Part shown: positions 1 through 8,122 of the stretch, one piece after another
Position numbering within the stretch: the stretch's first letter is position 1
Layout: the number at the start of each line of letters is the position of its first letter
NCBI GenBank assembly: GCA_018971945.1
Contig: JAGWZH010000020.1
Location: 1-39,529, forward strand
From: Alphaproteobacteria bacterium
Lineage (GTDB): Bacteria > Pseudomonadota > Alphaproteobacteria > Caulobacterales > Aquidulcibacteraceae
Direction: 5' to 3'
DNA: 39,529 nt
Notes under the pieces: generated by a model
What the model saw: the letters and a program-made list of their open reading frames with translations, nothing else
Told to the model about the DNA's origin: nothing
Databases searched by the model: none
Position numbers and translations under genes: made by a program

Positions 1-73
1 CTGCGTGATGAGCGCGCGCCGACGGGGCCGTGGCCTCCGTCGCGCCCAATCCCAACTCTTCTTTCTTGCCCAT
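1..73 (-). CDS. 5' end of an unidentified gene, cut by the window edge
   Basis: A minus-strand reading frame starts at the ATG at 71-73 and runs off the left edge after 24 codons (MGKKEELGLGATEAT...). A GAGGG ribosome binding site lies about six bases upstream of the ATG. It has the same orientation as the HTH gene at 272-628 and could be its downstream partner. Too little is visible to name it; in islands of this kind the next gene is often a replication or partition protein, but nothing here shows that. Confidence 0.45.
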   Translation of the reverse strand, partial: MGKKEELGLGATEATAPSARAHHA

Positions 74-271
74 GCTCTACCCTCATATTTTGGAAAAGGT
101 AGCGCTTCACGCTGTCTCAGAAAACCGTGCCTCACCCCAGTGTCCGCCCGTTGCTGCGCTTCGCTCCGTTAAACTCTCGCGCGCCATCGATGGCCGCCAA
201 TCGCCCTCAATCGCCGACGGCCACAATATCTGCTTTCAGGCGAAAAGTCTGATGGCCGCAGGTCGCCACTT

Positions 272-628
272 TTAGGCTTTCCGCGGTGTGGTTTGGGAGA
301 GGTAAGCGTCCAAAGCCGCCGGCGTGTAGCCGATCAGGCGGGCCGCGCGCTTCACATAGGCCGGGCCGATGCCCTTGGCGCGCCAACTCTTCAGCGTTGC
401 TGGTTTGATGTTGAGGTAAACGGCGGCCTCCGCCGGCGTCAGCACGGCGGGCTTGTCAATGACGGACTTTGTGGGGCGACGTGGGCGGCGTCTGGAGGCG
501 GGTTTGGTCACACCCTCCGCTGGCGTGTTCCCGGCAGAAGCGTCCAGCAAGTCAAAAAGAGACAACTGCGCCGGGTGCCGCCCGCGCCGCGGCCTTTTTT
601 GCTTCACCGGGGTCGATCTCTTGGCCAT
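272..628 (-). CDS. Excisionase-like helix-turn-helix DNA-binding protein
   Basis: A 118-residue protein starting at the ATG at 628 (MAKRSTPVKQ). The N-terminal half is basic and low in complexity, with a short QLSLFDLLD motif. The C-terminal half (about residues 60-115) is a MerR/excisionase-type HTH domain (HTH_17 family): LTPAEAAVYLNIKPATLKSW, then the wing (IGYTPAALDAYL). Such proteins act as recombination directionality factors or small repressors on mobile elements, so its place at the outer end of an island fits. Whether it is an excisionase or a repressor cannot be told from sequence. The reading frame is open further upstream, but that part does not look like the family. Confidence 0.7.
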   Translation of the reverse strand: MAKRSTPVKQKRPRRGRHPAQLSLFDLLDASAGNTPAEGVTKPASRRRPRRPTKSVIDKPAVLTPAEAAVYLNIKPATLKSWRAKGIGPAYVKRAARLIGYTPAALDAYLSQTTPRKA

Positions 629-745
629 GAAGTCTGCTCTCGTGTAGTCAACAGCAAAGCGCGGGCCAGCGACTCTGGTAACAAAGATCGGTAGCTTCCT
701 AAACCCAAGCGGATGGGTTGTGAAACGGCGTGAACGCCAACGCTT

Positions 746-982
746 ATGCGGTTCAACGGTCTCCGGGTGGTGATCTACCCCAGCGATCACCGTCCCGCCC
801 ATGTCCACGTTGTAGGACCTGGCAGAGAAGCTGTCTTTATCCTGAACGCGCCGGACGGCCCTGTCTCGCTAAGCGAAAGTATCGGCTTCCGATTGGCGGA
901 CATTCATCGCATTGAGACAGAGCTGAACCGCAACCTCGATGTGTTGCAAGCCGCCTGGGAGCAGATTCATGGCAACGACTGA
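746..982 (+). CDS. DUF4160 domain protein, putative toxin-like partner of DUF2442
   Basis: A 78-residue protein with the DUF4160 core: GLRVVIYPSDHRPAHVHVVG at the N-terminus, then a strand pair and a helix ending in a tryptophan (LDVLQAAWEQIHG). DUF4160 genes are frequently found directly upstream of DUF2442 genes in a toxin-antitoxin-like layout, and here the two overlap by 14 bp. The biochemical role of the family is not established. Family members usually start Met-Pro-Thr; here the codons just upstream of the ATG read ACG CCA ACG CTT, as if the original ATG had become ACG and the internal ATG at 746 is now used. No clear ribosome binding site was seen. Confidence 0.7.
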   Translation: MRFNGLRVVIYPSDHRPAHVHVVGPGREAVFILNAPDGPVSLSESIGFRLADIHRIETELNRNLDVLQAAWEQIHGND

Positions 983-1382
983 AAAGGACCTGGAACGTGC
1001 CCAAACCGCCATGACCCAAACGCGCCATGCTGGCGCCGTCATCGCGGCGCGCTACGATCGCCGGGTGGGGCGGATCGTCGTCACTTTGCAGTCAGGCCTG
1101 GAATTGGCCTTCCCGCCGCGCCTTGCGGAAGGCCTACGAGGCGCTGGCGTCGAGGCTTTGTCGCGGATCGAGATTAGTCCCTCAGGCCTTGGACTGCATT
1201 GGCCGGCGCTCGACGCTGATCTGTTCGTTCCCGGATTAATCGAGGGCACGTTCGGCTCCAAAGCTTGGATGGCCCGGGAAATGGGAGCCAAGGGTGGGCG
1301 GACCCGGTCGAACGCCAAAGCAGAGGCGCCGCGTCAGAACGGTCAGCGGGGCGGGCGGCCCAGAAAGGCGGCGCTGGGTTAA
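969..1382 (+). CDS. DUF2442 domain protein, putative antitoxin
   Basis: A 137-residue protein starting at the ATG at 969 (MATTEKDLERAQ), inside the end of the DUF4160 gene, which suggests translational coupling. The DUF2442 fold covers about residues 20-90 (YDRRVGRIVVTLQSGLELAFPPRLAEGL, then ISPSGLGLHWPALDADL). The tail is basic, with a GGRPRK sequence resembling an AT-hook, which would suit a DNA-binding antitoxin. DUF2442 is often the partner of DUF4160 or of other small toxins. Antitoxin function is inferred from context only. It converges on higA with 12 bp between the stops. Confidence 0.75.
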   Translation: MATTEKDLERAQTAMTQTRHAGAVIAARYDRRVGRIVVTLQSGLELAFPPRLAEGLRGAGVEALSRIEISPSGLGLHWPALDADLFVPGLIEGTFGSKAWMAREMGAKGGRTRSNAKAEAPRQNGQRGGRPRKAALG

Positions 1383-1394
1383 GGCAGATGCCGC

Positions 1395-1775
1395 TCACGC
1401 CGCCTTGTCTGCGCCGGTTGGGCGGATCAGCACCTCTGCAGGAATGCCAAGGTGTTCGTGCAGTTTGCGGATCATCTCGATGGACAGCTTGCGTTTGCCG
1501 TTCAAGACCTCGGCAACCCGGTTGCGCGGGCCAATGATCGGCTCAAGGTCCTTGCGCGAGAGCCCTTGCTGCTCCATCCGAAAGCGGATCGCTTCAATCG
1601 GGTCCGGCGGATCGACCGCGTGGTGTTTGGCTTCATAGGCGTCGATCAGTGTTGCGAGCACATCGAGGCGATCGCCTTCTGGGGTGCCGCTCTTCGCGCC
1701 CCACAAGCGAGCCAATTCGACCATCGCTGCAGCATGATCCGCCTCGGTGCGGATTGGTCTCAGATCATCCGCCAT
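1395..1775 (-). CDS. higA: HigA-type antitoxin, XRE family HTH
   Basis: A 126-residue protein starting at the ATG at 1775 (MADDLRPIRT), chosen because a GGAGG lies six bases upstream. An N-terminal helical dimerisation region (residues 1-60) is followed by an XRE-type HTH: IRFRMEQQGLSRKDLEPIIG, RNRVAEVLNGKRKLSIEMI, RKLHEHLGIPAEVLI. This is the standard HigA layout. It binds the HigB toxin and, with it, the operator upstream. The start lies inside the end of higB (11-bp overlap), so translation of the two is probably coupled. Toxin-first order is typical of higBA. Confidence 0.9.
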   Translation of the reverse strand: MADDLRPIRTEADHAAAMVELARLWGAKSGTPEGDRLDVLATLIDAYEAKHHAVDPPDPIEAIRFRMEQQGLSRKDLEPIIGPRNRVAEVLNGKRKLSIEMIRKLHEHLGIPAEVLIRPTGADKAA

Positions 1776-2088
1776 ATTCAACCTCCGTCACGTCGATCTT
1801 GTCGTAGCCCCTGTGCGTGCCGATCCATTTGATCCAGACGATGCTCTTTTCGAAATCAACGGCGACGACCAATCGATAATCGTTGCCTTTGATGTTGAAG
1901 ACGATCCGCTCAGCGTTGACGATGCTGGCGGTCGCATAGCGCTGCTTTACGTCGGCGCTGGTCGCCCAATTGGCCTTGCAGACTTCGCTGAACCAAGCGT
2001 CCAGCGCGGCCTTGACGGCGGGCTGGTCTTTATGTCCGGCCAAGCCGTCAACGAAGTCGCGCAAGGTGCGCCGGGCGATGACACGCAT
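1765..2088 (-). CDS. higB: HigB-type toxin, mRNA interferase of the RelE superfamily
   Basis: A 107-residue protein of the HigB_toxin family, starting at the ATG at 2088. Features include the N-terminal RVIARRTLRDFV, the central helix with AWFSEVCKANWATSADVK, and the strand core RIVFNIKGNDYRLVVAVDF followed by IVWIKWIGTHRGYDKIDV; the THxxYDxID ending is characteristic. HigB proteins cleave mRNA on the ribosome. The gene follows the relaxase stop by 37 bp on the same strand, with a small palindrome in the gap. The pair probably stabilises the element. Confidence 0.9.
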   Translation of the reverse strand: MRVIARRTLRDFVDGLAGHKDQPAVKAALDAWFSEVCKANWATSADVKQRYATASIVNAERIVFNIKGNDYRLVVAVDFEKSIVWIKWIGTHRGYDKIDVTEVEYGG

Positions 2089-2105
2089 TTCTAACCCTAC
2101 TACGG

Positions 2106-2118
2106 TCCCAAATTGGGA
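2106..2118. promoter_or_regulatory. Candidate higBA operator palindrome
   Basis: TCCCAAATTGGGA is a perfect 13-bp palindrome (6-bp arms, one central base) between the relaxase stop and higB, ending 18 bp from the higB start codon. HigA proteins repress their own promoter by binding such a palindrome. The match to a role is positional only. Confidence 0.45.
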
Positions 2119-2125
2119 TCAAGCC

Positions 2126-3490
2126 TTATCGATCGATCCCGATAGCGCGCGCGACCTGTGCAATGCCATCCTTGATCCCAGCCATGACCTTTTGCCCGGC
2201 GGCCACGTCCAGACCCGCCGGTTTCAGCGCCAGTGTAACCCGGTCGTGGCGTTCCAGCGCGAGGTGTCTGCCGCTCGGCAAATCCAACTCGGCCCGCACG
2301 GTCCAGCGCTGTGTCCTTGACCCCAGGGACCGATAGGGTTTGCCGGCGGCGGCGCTCACGTCCTTGGCGGCGCGCGCGAACGCATCGGCGGTTTCCGGCC
2401 GTTTCCTCGCGTGTCCTGGCGTTTCCTCCCATCGCCCCCGATCGCCCTTAAAAACGCGATCAACCGACTTGTCGCCGCGTTCTTTGGCGAACCGGCTGCG
2501 GCGGATGTCGGCGTGCAGTTCAAGGGCGCGCAGGCGCGCCTGCCAATCGGGAGCAAAGGCGAAAACGCCACGTTTGACCTCCTCCGCCAGCCCTAGGCGC
2601 GAGAGTTCGACGAGGCGCGCCTTCATCGACGCGGCAAACCCTGGATCCGCCGCGCCCCTGCCGAGCGCGGCCATCGGCACCCTACCGGCAGGGTCCAGTC
2701 GCTCGGCGATCGCTTTGTCGAACTTGGTCAAACGAGGTGCGCGCACCTCGCGGTCCTGCGCCCGGCGCTCATCGTCGGGCGTGCGCGGCCCGAGCCGTTC
2801 GGTCGCCACGTCGCGGGCGATCTCGCGGAACCTGTGCTTGATGCAAGTGTCCGGCAGGTTGAGGGGGCCGCCCTCGGCGTCGCGCCCCCGAAGCACAAGG
2901 TGTGTGTGTGGATTGTCCGTGTCCCAGTGGTTGACCGCCACCCACTGCAAAGGTCGGCCCAGCTCCGCTTGCGCCCGGTTCATCACCTCCCGCGTGTATC
3001 CGGTCAGGTCGGTGATGGCCTGGCCGTTCTCAGGGGAGAGGATGACGCGGAAGTGGCGACCGTCTTCGCGTCCCCAATCGCGCAATCGTTCGCGCCCGTC
3101 CACGCTTGTCTGGGCAGCGTCGTAGAAGCCGTGCCGGCCCTCACGCGTCAAATAGTCGGCGTGCGGCTCAAGCTCTCCATCGCGCCGCGCGCCCTCGCGC
3201 GCGATATAGGCGCCATGCGCGGCCAAAGCCGCCGCGCCGCCGCCGCCATGTTTGAAGTAATGCACCTTGACGATCACCCGCTGGCGCGGATCTTTGGCAT
3301 AATCGGCCGGCATCGTTTTTGGCGCGCCTGATCGTACCCCGCCGCCCGGCATGCGCCGAATGCGGGCGTCAAGCCGGGCGCCCATCGGTGAAGGGGTCGC
3401 CGATCTGGCGCTGCGCAACCGGATCGACAGTTCGTCTTCATCCTTGGCGTCGCCATCGCGCAAACTGCGGTTGAAACTGCGCGCCGTCAT
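2126..3490 (-). CDS. VirD2-like conjugative relaxase with DUF3363-type C-terminal region
   Basis: A 454-residue relaxase starting at the ATG at 3490 (MTARSFNRSL). It would nick oriT and stay bound to the transferred strand through a tyrosine. Visible parts are a disordered basic N-terminus with a GGGVRSGAP stretch, the region VIVKVHYFKHGGGGAAALAAHGAYIARE, GREDGRHFRVILSPENG, and the metal-binding histidine motif NPHTHLVLRG (His195 and His197). The C-terminal part matches the DUF3363 region found in relaxases of trb-type mobile elements, though those proteins are usually 550-650 residues, so this one is short at the end. It is divergent from the coupling protein gene. The assignment is firm; whether the protein is fully functional is less sure. 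Confidence 0.85.
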   Translation of the reverse strand: MTARSFNRSLRDGDAKDEDELSIRLRSARSATPSPMGARLDARIRRMPGGGVRSGAPKTMPADYAKDPRQRVIVKVHYFKHGGGGAAALAAHGAYIAREGARRDGELEPHADYLTREGRHGFYDAAQTSVDGRERLRDWGREDGRHFRVILSPENGQAITDLTGYTREVMNRAQAELGRPLQWVAVNHWDTDNPHTHLVLRGRDAEGGPLNLPDTCIKHRFREIARDVATERLGPRTPDDERRAQDREVRAPRLTKFDKAIAERLDPAGRVPMAALGRGAADPGFAASMKARLVELSRLGLAEEVKRGVFAFAPDWQARLRALELHADIRRSRFAKERGDKSVDRVFKGDRGRWEETPGHARKRPETADAFARAAKDVSAAAGKPYRSLGSRTQRWTVRAELDLPSGRHLALERHDRVTLALKPAGLDVAAGQKVMAGIKDGIAQVARAIGIDR

Positions 3491-3515
3491 GGCTGTACCT
3501 CGCGCCACTGTGCGG

Positions 3516-3556
3516 GGTGCGCAAGCGCACCTCATTGGCAATGTGGAAATCCTAGC
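3516..3556 (+). other. Candidate origin of transfer (oriT)
   Basis: Between the divergent relaxase and coupling-protein genes there is an inverted repeat with 7-bp arms and a 2-bp spacer (GGTGCGC AA GCGCACC, 3516-3531). It is followed 17 bp later by ATCCTAGC (3549-3556). The RP4 oriT has the same layout: a 7-bp-arm, 2-bp-spacer repeat followed after about 14 bp by the nick sequence ATCCTG. The position beside the relaxase is also usual for oriT. This is inference from geometry and a 5 or 6-base core match. Confidence 0.4.
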
Positions 3557-3575
3557 CGCACCCCGCGCCAACGCC

Positions 3576-3782
3576 ATGGCGCACAACGACAAAACGAACG
3601 CCGCACCCTTTGTTATCTTGCCCTTCGTTCTTTTGTCATTGGGCGTTGGCTTGGCATGCACCGTGTCGTTTGGTTTGCGGCATAAGCGCTTGGCGCAAGC
3701 CTTGGCAAAAGCATCCCAGGCGTGGCGACGGACTATTGATCGGCCGGCGATGAACGAAGCTCACGCCGATGCTGCGGGTTGA
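3576..3782 (+). CDS. Small membrane protein upstream of the coupling protein gene
   Basis: A 68-residue frame starting at the ATG at 3576: MAHNDKTNAAPF, one clear transmembrane helix (PFVILPFVLLSLGVGLACTV, about residues 11-31), a basic stretch (RHKRLAQALAKASQAWRR), then a polar tail. Positive residues after the helix suggest a cytoplasmic C-terminus. It lies in the gap between relaxase and coupling protein on the coupling-protein strand. No good ribosome binding site was seen and the family is not recognised. A role in conjugation is a guess from position. Confidence 0.45.
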   Translation: MAHNDKTNAAPFVILPFVLLSLGVGLACTVSFGLRHKRLAQALAKASQAWRRTIDRPAMNEAHADAAG

Positions 3783-3860
3783 AACCAGCGGACAATGGGC
3801 TCTCGCCCCGCGATGCTCGCCTCACGTCAGCGCGCTCTGCGCCGACGGGGAGCAGCCTTC

Positions 3861-6146
3861 ATGTCTCACCCCTTGATCAATGGCCTTGGGATGGGCTTTG
3901 CCATCTTCACGCTGGGGTGCGGCCTCGGCACGCAAGCAGCGGCTCACATCTTCTTCTACCAAACAGCGCTCGGCGATCCCCTGCTGACGATCAGCGACGT
4001 CCCGATCTATTGGCCCTTTGAGCAGTTCGAGTGGCGGGCCAGGGCCCCCGAGACGATGCAGCATCTGTTCCGCTGGCCGATGATCTGCGCCTTTGGTGGG
4101 GCGGTGATCGGCGCGGCGACCTTCGTCCGCGTTATGATTGTCTCAGACCCCAAAGGCGCCAGCGCCTATGCCGCCCCAATCCGGAACTGGTTCAGCGACC
4201 AAACCGAATGGACCGACATCGCGCTCGCCGGTTCCGCCAGCCTGGCGACGATGCTGCTGGTCTGGTCGCTCGCCTGCTGGATCGTTGCAGGCCATTTCGA
4301 CTTTGCCGAGCGCCTTGGCGAACCGCTGATCGCCTTCGGCCCGATCCGGCTCTATTGGCCCCTCGACGTCTTCGCGTGGAAGACCGCCTTGGAGGAGAGC
4401 CATCCCTCGATCTTCGCCTTCGCCGATATCGTGATCTATGGCGGCGTTGGGGCCGGTGTGCTGGTCGCCTGGAAGATCGCCACCGGCGCGCCGCTTTTCA
4501 GCGAGTCGCCCCGCGGACGCCATATCGTCGATGGCGGATGGGCCAGCGTCGGCGATGCAAAGAACGCCGGGCTGCTCGGGCGCCCGCGGGGCATGGTGCT
4601 CGGCTTATGGCGCGGGGTCTTCAGCGCGCGCGCCGTCACATATGACGGCCCCGGCCACGCGCTCATTGTCGGCGCCACGCGCACTGGCAAGGGGCGTGGT
4701 GTCGTCGTCCCGACCATGCTGGCCTGGGAAGGCTCCATCGTCGCCCTCGACCCCAAGGGGGAACTGGCCGATGGCGACGCGCGCCTTGGCTTTCCAGGGA
4801 CGGCGGGGTTTCGGAAGACTGTCTCACACATTGTCCGTTTCGCCCCCACCCGATTGGACAGCGCAAAGTTCAATCCCTTGCTCGAGGTACGCCGCGGCGA
4901 CAATGAAGTGCGCGATGTGCAAAACATCGTCGACATTCTGACCGCGCCAACGCGCGAAACCAATGAGGCTCCGTTCTGGCGCACGGCGGCCTCCAGTCTT
5001 CTGGTCGGGGTGATCCTCGATGTGCTCCACACCGCGCCGGAGGTGCGGCAGAACTTCGCGGAGGTGCGCGCGCGGCTATCGCGGATGGAGGAAACCGCCG
5101 AAGCGATGCGCGGCGGTTGGCAAAGCCGCGATGGCCGGATCACGACACTGGTGACGCCGCTCCAGATCGCCCAGGAGGTCGCCAATTCTTACCTGGCGAT
5201 GGAAGAGCGCACGCAATCCAACGTGCGCGCCACCGCGGAGTCGTACCTCGCGATCTTCGCCGACAGGCTGGTCGCTGAAAACACCGCGACCTCCACATTC
5301 CGAATCGCTGATCTCGTCGGCTTGGATCATCCTGTTACGGTCTATCTCCAACCCCCGCCTTCCGACATGGACCGCCTGATGCCGCTGATGCGATTGATCA
5401 TCGGCCAGGTCGTCCGAGGGCTGACGGAGGACAAGGTTGCGGACTCGCTCGGTCGGCTGCGCCGCCATCGCACCTTGCTGCTGCTCGATGAATTTCCCCT
5501 GCTCGGCGCGCTGCCTGGCTTTGATCGCGCCATGGGTCTGATGGCGGGCTATGACATCCAGGCCATGCTGGTATGCCAGTCGATCAACTCGATCCGCGGC
5601 GTCTATGGTCGCGACAATGTCATCGTCGACAATTGCGATGTCATCACATCGTTCGGCGTCAATGATCCGGCCACCGCTGAAGTGATCTGCAAGCTCGGTG
5701 GCGATGTCATCGAGATGATCCCGCAAACCACGCGCCATCACAGTGGTGGCTTTGGTACACAGCAGAGAAGCTCCCACACCTGGCGCGATCAGCGCCGGCC
5801 CTTGATGCAGACTGGCGACCCGCTGCGCCTGCCGCCCGATCAGATGCTGATCTTCAAAGGCGGCTGCAAACCGATCCGCGCACGCAAACTGCAGGTCGAC
5901 CGGTTCGCATTGTTCGCCCAGCGCTTGGTCGCAGAAGCGGTGCCCACTGAAACGCTCAGCGAGGACCATGATTGGACGCCCGCTGGCGCAAGACCACGGT
6001 CGAGCGGGGAGGGCCCTGATGATGGCGGCCAAGACAGGCCGATGCGCAACATCACCCCCAAGCTCGCCCTTCTGCCGCCGCCCGACAAACCACCGCCAAG
6101 CCGTCGCCGTCCGACCAATGGCCCGGGCCGCAGCAAAGGAGTCTGA
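3861..6146 (+). CDS. traG: VirD4/TraG-type conjugative coupling protein (T4CP)
   Basis: A 761-residue ATPase that brings the relaxase-DNA complex to the type IV secretion channel. The ATG at 3861 is preferred over an upstream in-frame start because GGGGAG precedes it and the first membrane helix begins there. The N-terminal 210 residues carry about four transmembrane helices (for example FAIFTLGCGLGTQAA and LATMLLVWSLACWIV). The Walker A motif GATRTGKG is at residues 271-278 and the Walker B LLLLDEF has Asp543-Glu544. The length and the four-helix N-terminus match TraG/VirD4 of trb-type integrative elements. The next gene, for a CopG-like protein, begins 2 bp after the stop. Confidence 0.93.
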   Translation: MSHPLINGLGMGFAIFTLGCGLGTQAAAHIFFYQTALGDPLLTISDVPIYWPFEQFEWRARAPETMQHLFRWPMICAFGGAVIGAATFVRVMIVSDPKGASAYAAPIRNWFSDQTEWTDIALAGSASLATMLLVWSLACWIVAGHFDFAERLGEPLIAFGPIRLYWPLDVFAWKTALEESHPSIFAFADIVIYGGVGAGVLVAWKIATGAPLFSESPRGRHIVDGGWASVGDAKNAGLLGRPRGMVLGLWRGVFSARAVTYDGPGHALIVGATRTGKGRGVVVPTMLAWEGSIVALDPKGELADGDARLGFPGTAGFRKTVSHIVRFAPTRLDSAKFNPLLEVRRGDNEVRDVQNIVDILTAPTRETNEAPFWRTAASSLLVGVILDVLHTAPEVRQNFAEVRARLSRMEETAEAMRGGWQSRDGRITTLVTPLQIAQEVANSYLAMEERTQSNVRATAESYLAIFADRLVAENTATSTFRIADLVGLDHPVTVYLQPPPSDMDRLMPLMRLIIGQVVRGLTEDKVADSLGRLRRHRTLLLLDEFPLLGALPGFDRAMGLMAGYDIQAMLVCQSINSIRGVYGRDNVIVDNCDVITSFGVNDPATAEVICKLGGDVIEMIPQTTRHHSGGFGTQQRSSHTWRDQRRPLMQTGDPLRLPPDQMLIFKGGCKPIRARKLQVDRFALFAQRLVAEAVPTETLSEDHDWTPAGARPRSSGEGPDDGGQDRPMRNITPKLALLPPPDKPPPSRRRPTNGPGRSKGV

Positions 6147-6148
6147 TC

Positions 6149-6520
6149 ATGCCCGCCAAAGGCGTCACCGTTTACCTCCCCGCCGATCTCGAAGCCGAAT
6201 TGTTGAAAGCGGCGAGGACCAAGCATTTGTCCGCCTCCGGAATCATCACTGTCGCGGTCAAACAGCATTTCAAAACAAGCCCCGACGGCGTTCCCGAAGG
6301 CGCTACGCGCCAGCTAGCGCGCGTCGAGGCGCGAATGGACAAGCTGATGCGTGACAACGCTACGCTGAAAGAGGCGCTGCTCTTGTTCGTGCGGATCTGG
6401 CTCGAATACACCCCGCCGCTCGCGCCCGATGAAGAAGACGACGCAGCGGCCCTGGCGGAACAGCGGTTTGAACGCTTCCTCGACCTCGTGCGGAACGGCG
6501 GGCCGGAGGCTGACGCGTAA
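6149..6520 (+). CDS. CopG-like ribbon-helix-helix protein of the conjugation module
   Basis: A 123-residue protein: an N-terminal RHH-like domain (KGVTVYLPADLEAELLKAAR, then HLSASGIITVAVKQHF) and a helical region (residues 50-90) with hydrophobic LKEALLLFVRIWLEY. Genes of this type normally stand between traG and trbB in trb-type integrative elements, and the 2-bp gap to traG confirms the operon. No trbB follows: an unrelated 47-codon frame overlaps the stop and then an unrelated MFS gene comes in from the other strand. The conjugation operon therefore stops here. Confidence 0.8.
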   Translation: MPAKGVTVYLPADLEAELLKAARTKHLSASGIITVAVKQHFKTSPDGVPEGATRQLARVEARMDKLMRDNATLKEALLLFVRIWLEYTPPLAPDEEDDAAALAEQRFERFLDLVRNGGPEADA

Positions 6521-6907
6521 TGAAGTTCGTCGCCGAAAGGCGGAGAGCTTCGCAACCTAGTGCCGTACGCGATGTCGAGCTTGGTTTCCGGTCAGAAGTA
6601 GGCAGAGAATGCTCGGATTCGGGCAAAAGCGGGTGTCGCGGGTTCGGTCGACGCCTGAGATAACGGACCTCAACGAAGGCCTATTCATCTCCGGGCGGCA
6701 TGGGGATACCGAGGGCCGCCGTCGGTTGACCCGCCGGCGGGCAAACGCCCATCAACGGGGAGTTCCAGCGCAATCTCGAAGCTTTTCATGCTTGAACGGG
6801 ACGGGGAGAATATCGCCATCGACGACAGTCGACCAACCGACGGGAGTGCGGACCCAATCTCGACATTCGCGCTTTCGGTCGATCCGGCCGGAAATCGCCG
6901 AAAGCAG
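6521..6907. other. Gene-free gap where trbB would be expected
   Basis: About 390 bp between the CopG-like gene and the end of the MFS gene. A 47-codon frame (6520-6663) overlaps the CopG stop as TAATG, but its product (MKFVAERRRASQPSAVRDVE...) does not resemble TrbB or any family I recognise. No inverted repeats or transposase fragments were seen. The stretch probably contains the junction at which the rest of the conjugation operon was lost or replaced. Confidence 0.5.
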
Positions 6908-8122
6908 TCACTTCGATGTGGTCTGGTCCCTCCGGTGCCCGTTGCCCGGAACAGCAATCGGGGCGCAGGCGGCCAAAACAACAAAACCTCCAGCCACGAT
7001 GGACAAGAGATCGCTGGGCCTCAGTGCTTCAGATAGAAAGCCAAGGCCGAGCATCGCTACTGGCGCGCCCGCAAAAATCAACGCGCCGGAGATGGCCTGG
7101 ATATCTGCGCGGAGATGTTTGGGCGGGCGCTGCTGCAGGGCTGTGGCCAGAGGCGGAGAGACGAAGCCAACGCAGGCTCCGTACAGCAGGCCGCCGATCG
7201 CCAGGTTGAATACAGATGTGCTAGCGACAAGAAACGTCGTCGCAATGGCAAGGCACAGAAACACGATGGGCAACAACCAGCGAAACGCTATGGTGTCCTT
7301 GAAGATTCCAGCTCCCAGTGCGCCGAAAAGTCCGCCGACCCCGAACATCGCCAGAAACATGGCCAAGCCTTGGGCTCCATCTGCACGATGTCCCAACGCC
7401 AGCGGAAGGATTACCAGCTGAATTGACGCGAGCAAGCTGACCGCGAGGCTCAACAGCACGACCAGGGCACACACGAGACGATCGCGAGACAGCCAATCGA
7501 CGATCGTTCTCAGTCTGGTCGCTCTCGCTGTCTGCAGCGTTCGGAAAGGCGGCAATGCTGCAGTCAATATCGTGGCTCCCAACAGTGACAGTCCGGCGAC
7601 CGCCGCGACGCCGGCCGCTGTTCCTGCGACCGCCATGATGGCTACCCCTACTGCTGGCGCCATCAACGCCGCGAGATGCTCAAGGCTTTCGTTGACGGCG
7701 TTAAGTGATAGGAGCCGAACACGCGCCAGACGTGCGACGGTGGGAAAGTTTGTCTCGACGGCGATCGTCGCCGGACCGTCCAGAATTGCTCCAAGCGCTG
7801 CGACGGCCGCGATGGGAAGTGGATCGGCGTGGCCGGCTGCAAAAAGAAAAGCAATAACGCAAGCAGACAGCGCACTGACCCACGCGCCTGACAGTGCGAC
7901 ACCCCGCACGCCCCAGCGGGCAACGATCCGGCCGGCGAAGAGCGTGCCGACTACGAGGGCCCCCACGCTGGCCGCCATCACGAACCCTGCGGCAAGGCCG
8001 CTGTCTGTTTGTTGCTGAATCGCCCACCCGTAGACGATTGCCGCCATCTGATTGGCGCATCTTGCAAAGCTGCTCTGGATCATCAGTCCCACGATTGGCC
8101 ACCGCGCACGGACGAGTTTCAT
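6908..8122 (-). CDS. MFS efflux transporter
   Basis: A 404-residue major facilitator with about twelve hydrophobic helices, nearest in style to the EntS-like MFS_3 exporters. Typical loop signatures are seen after helix 2 (GRIVARWGVRGVAL) and in the second half (ALGAGIFKDTIAFRW). The start codon overlaps the end of the TetR gene by 4 bp, so the two are co-transcribed with the regulator first. The likely job is export of a toxic compound that the TetR protein senses. The substrate cannot be read from the sequence. Confidence 0.85.
   Translation of the reverse strand: MKLVRARWPIVGLMIQSSFARCANQMAAIVYGWAIQQQTDSGLAAGFVMAASVGALVVGTLFAGRIVARWGVRGVALSGAWVSALSACVIAFLFAAGHADPLPIAAVAALGAILDGPATIAVETNFPTVARLARVRLLSLNAVNESLEHLAALMAPAVGVAIMAVAGTAAGVAAVAGLSLLGATILTAALPPFRTLQTARATRLRTIVDWLSRDRLVCALVVLLSLAVSLLASIQLVILPLALGHRADGAQGLAMFLAMFGVGGLFGALGAGIFKDTIAFRWLLPIVFLCLAIATTFLVASTSVFNLAIGGLLYGACVGFVSPPLATALQQRPPKHLRADIQAISGALIFAGAPVAMLGLGFLSEALRPSDLLSIVAGGFVVLAACAPIAVPGNGHRRDQTTSK

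Noticed and set aside
6520-6663. 47-codon frame overlapping the CopG stop (TAATG)
   Set aside because: The overlap is attractive and trbB would be expected here, but the product has no resemblance to TrbB, is Arg-rich and has no ribosome binding site of its own.
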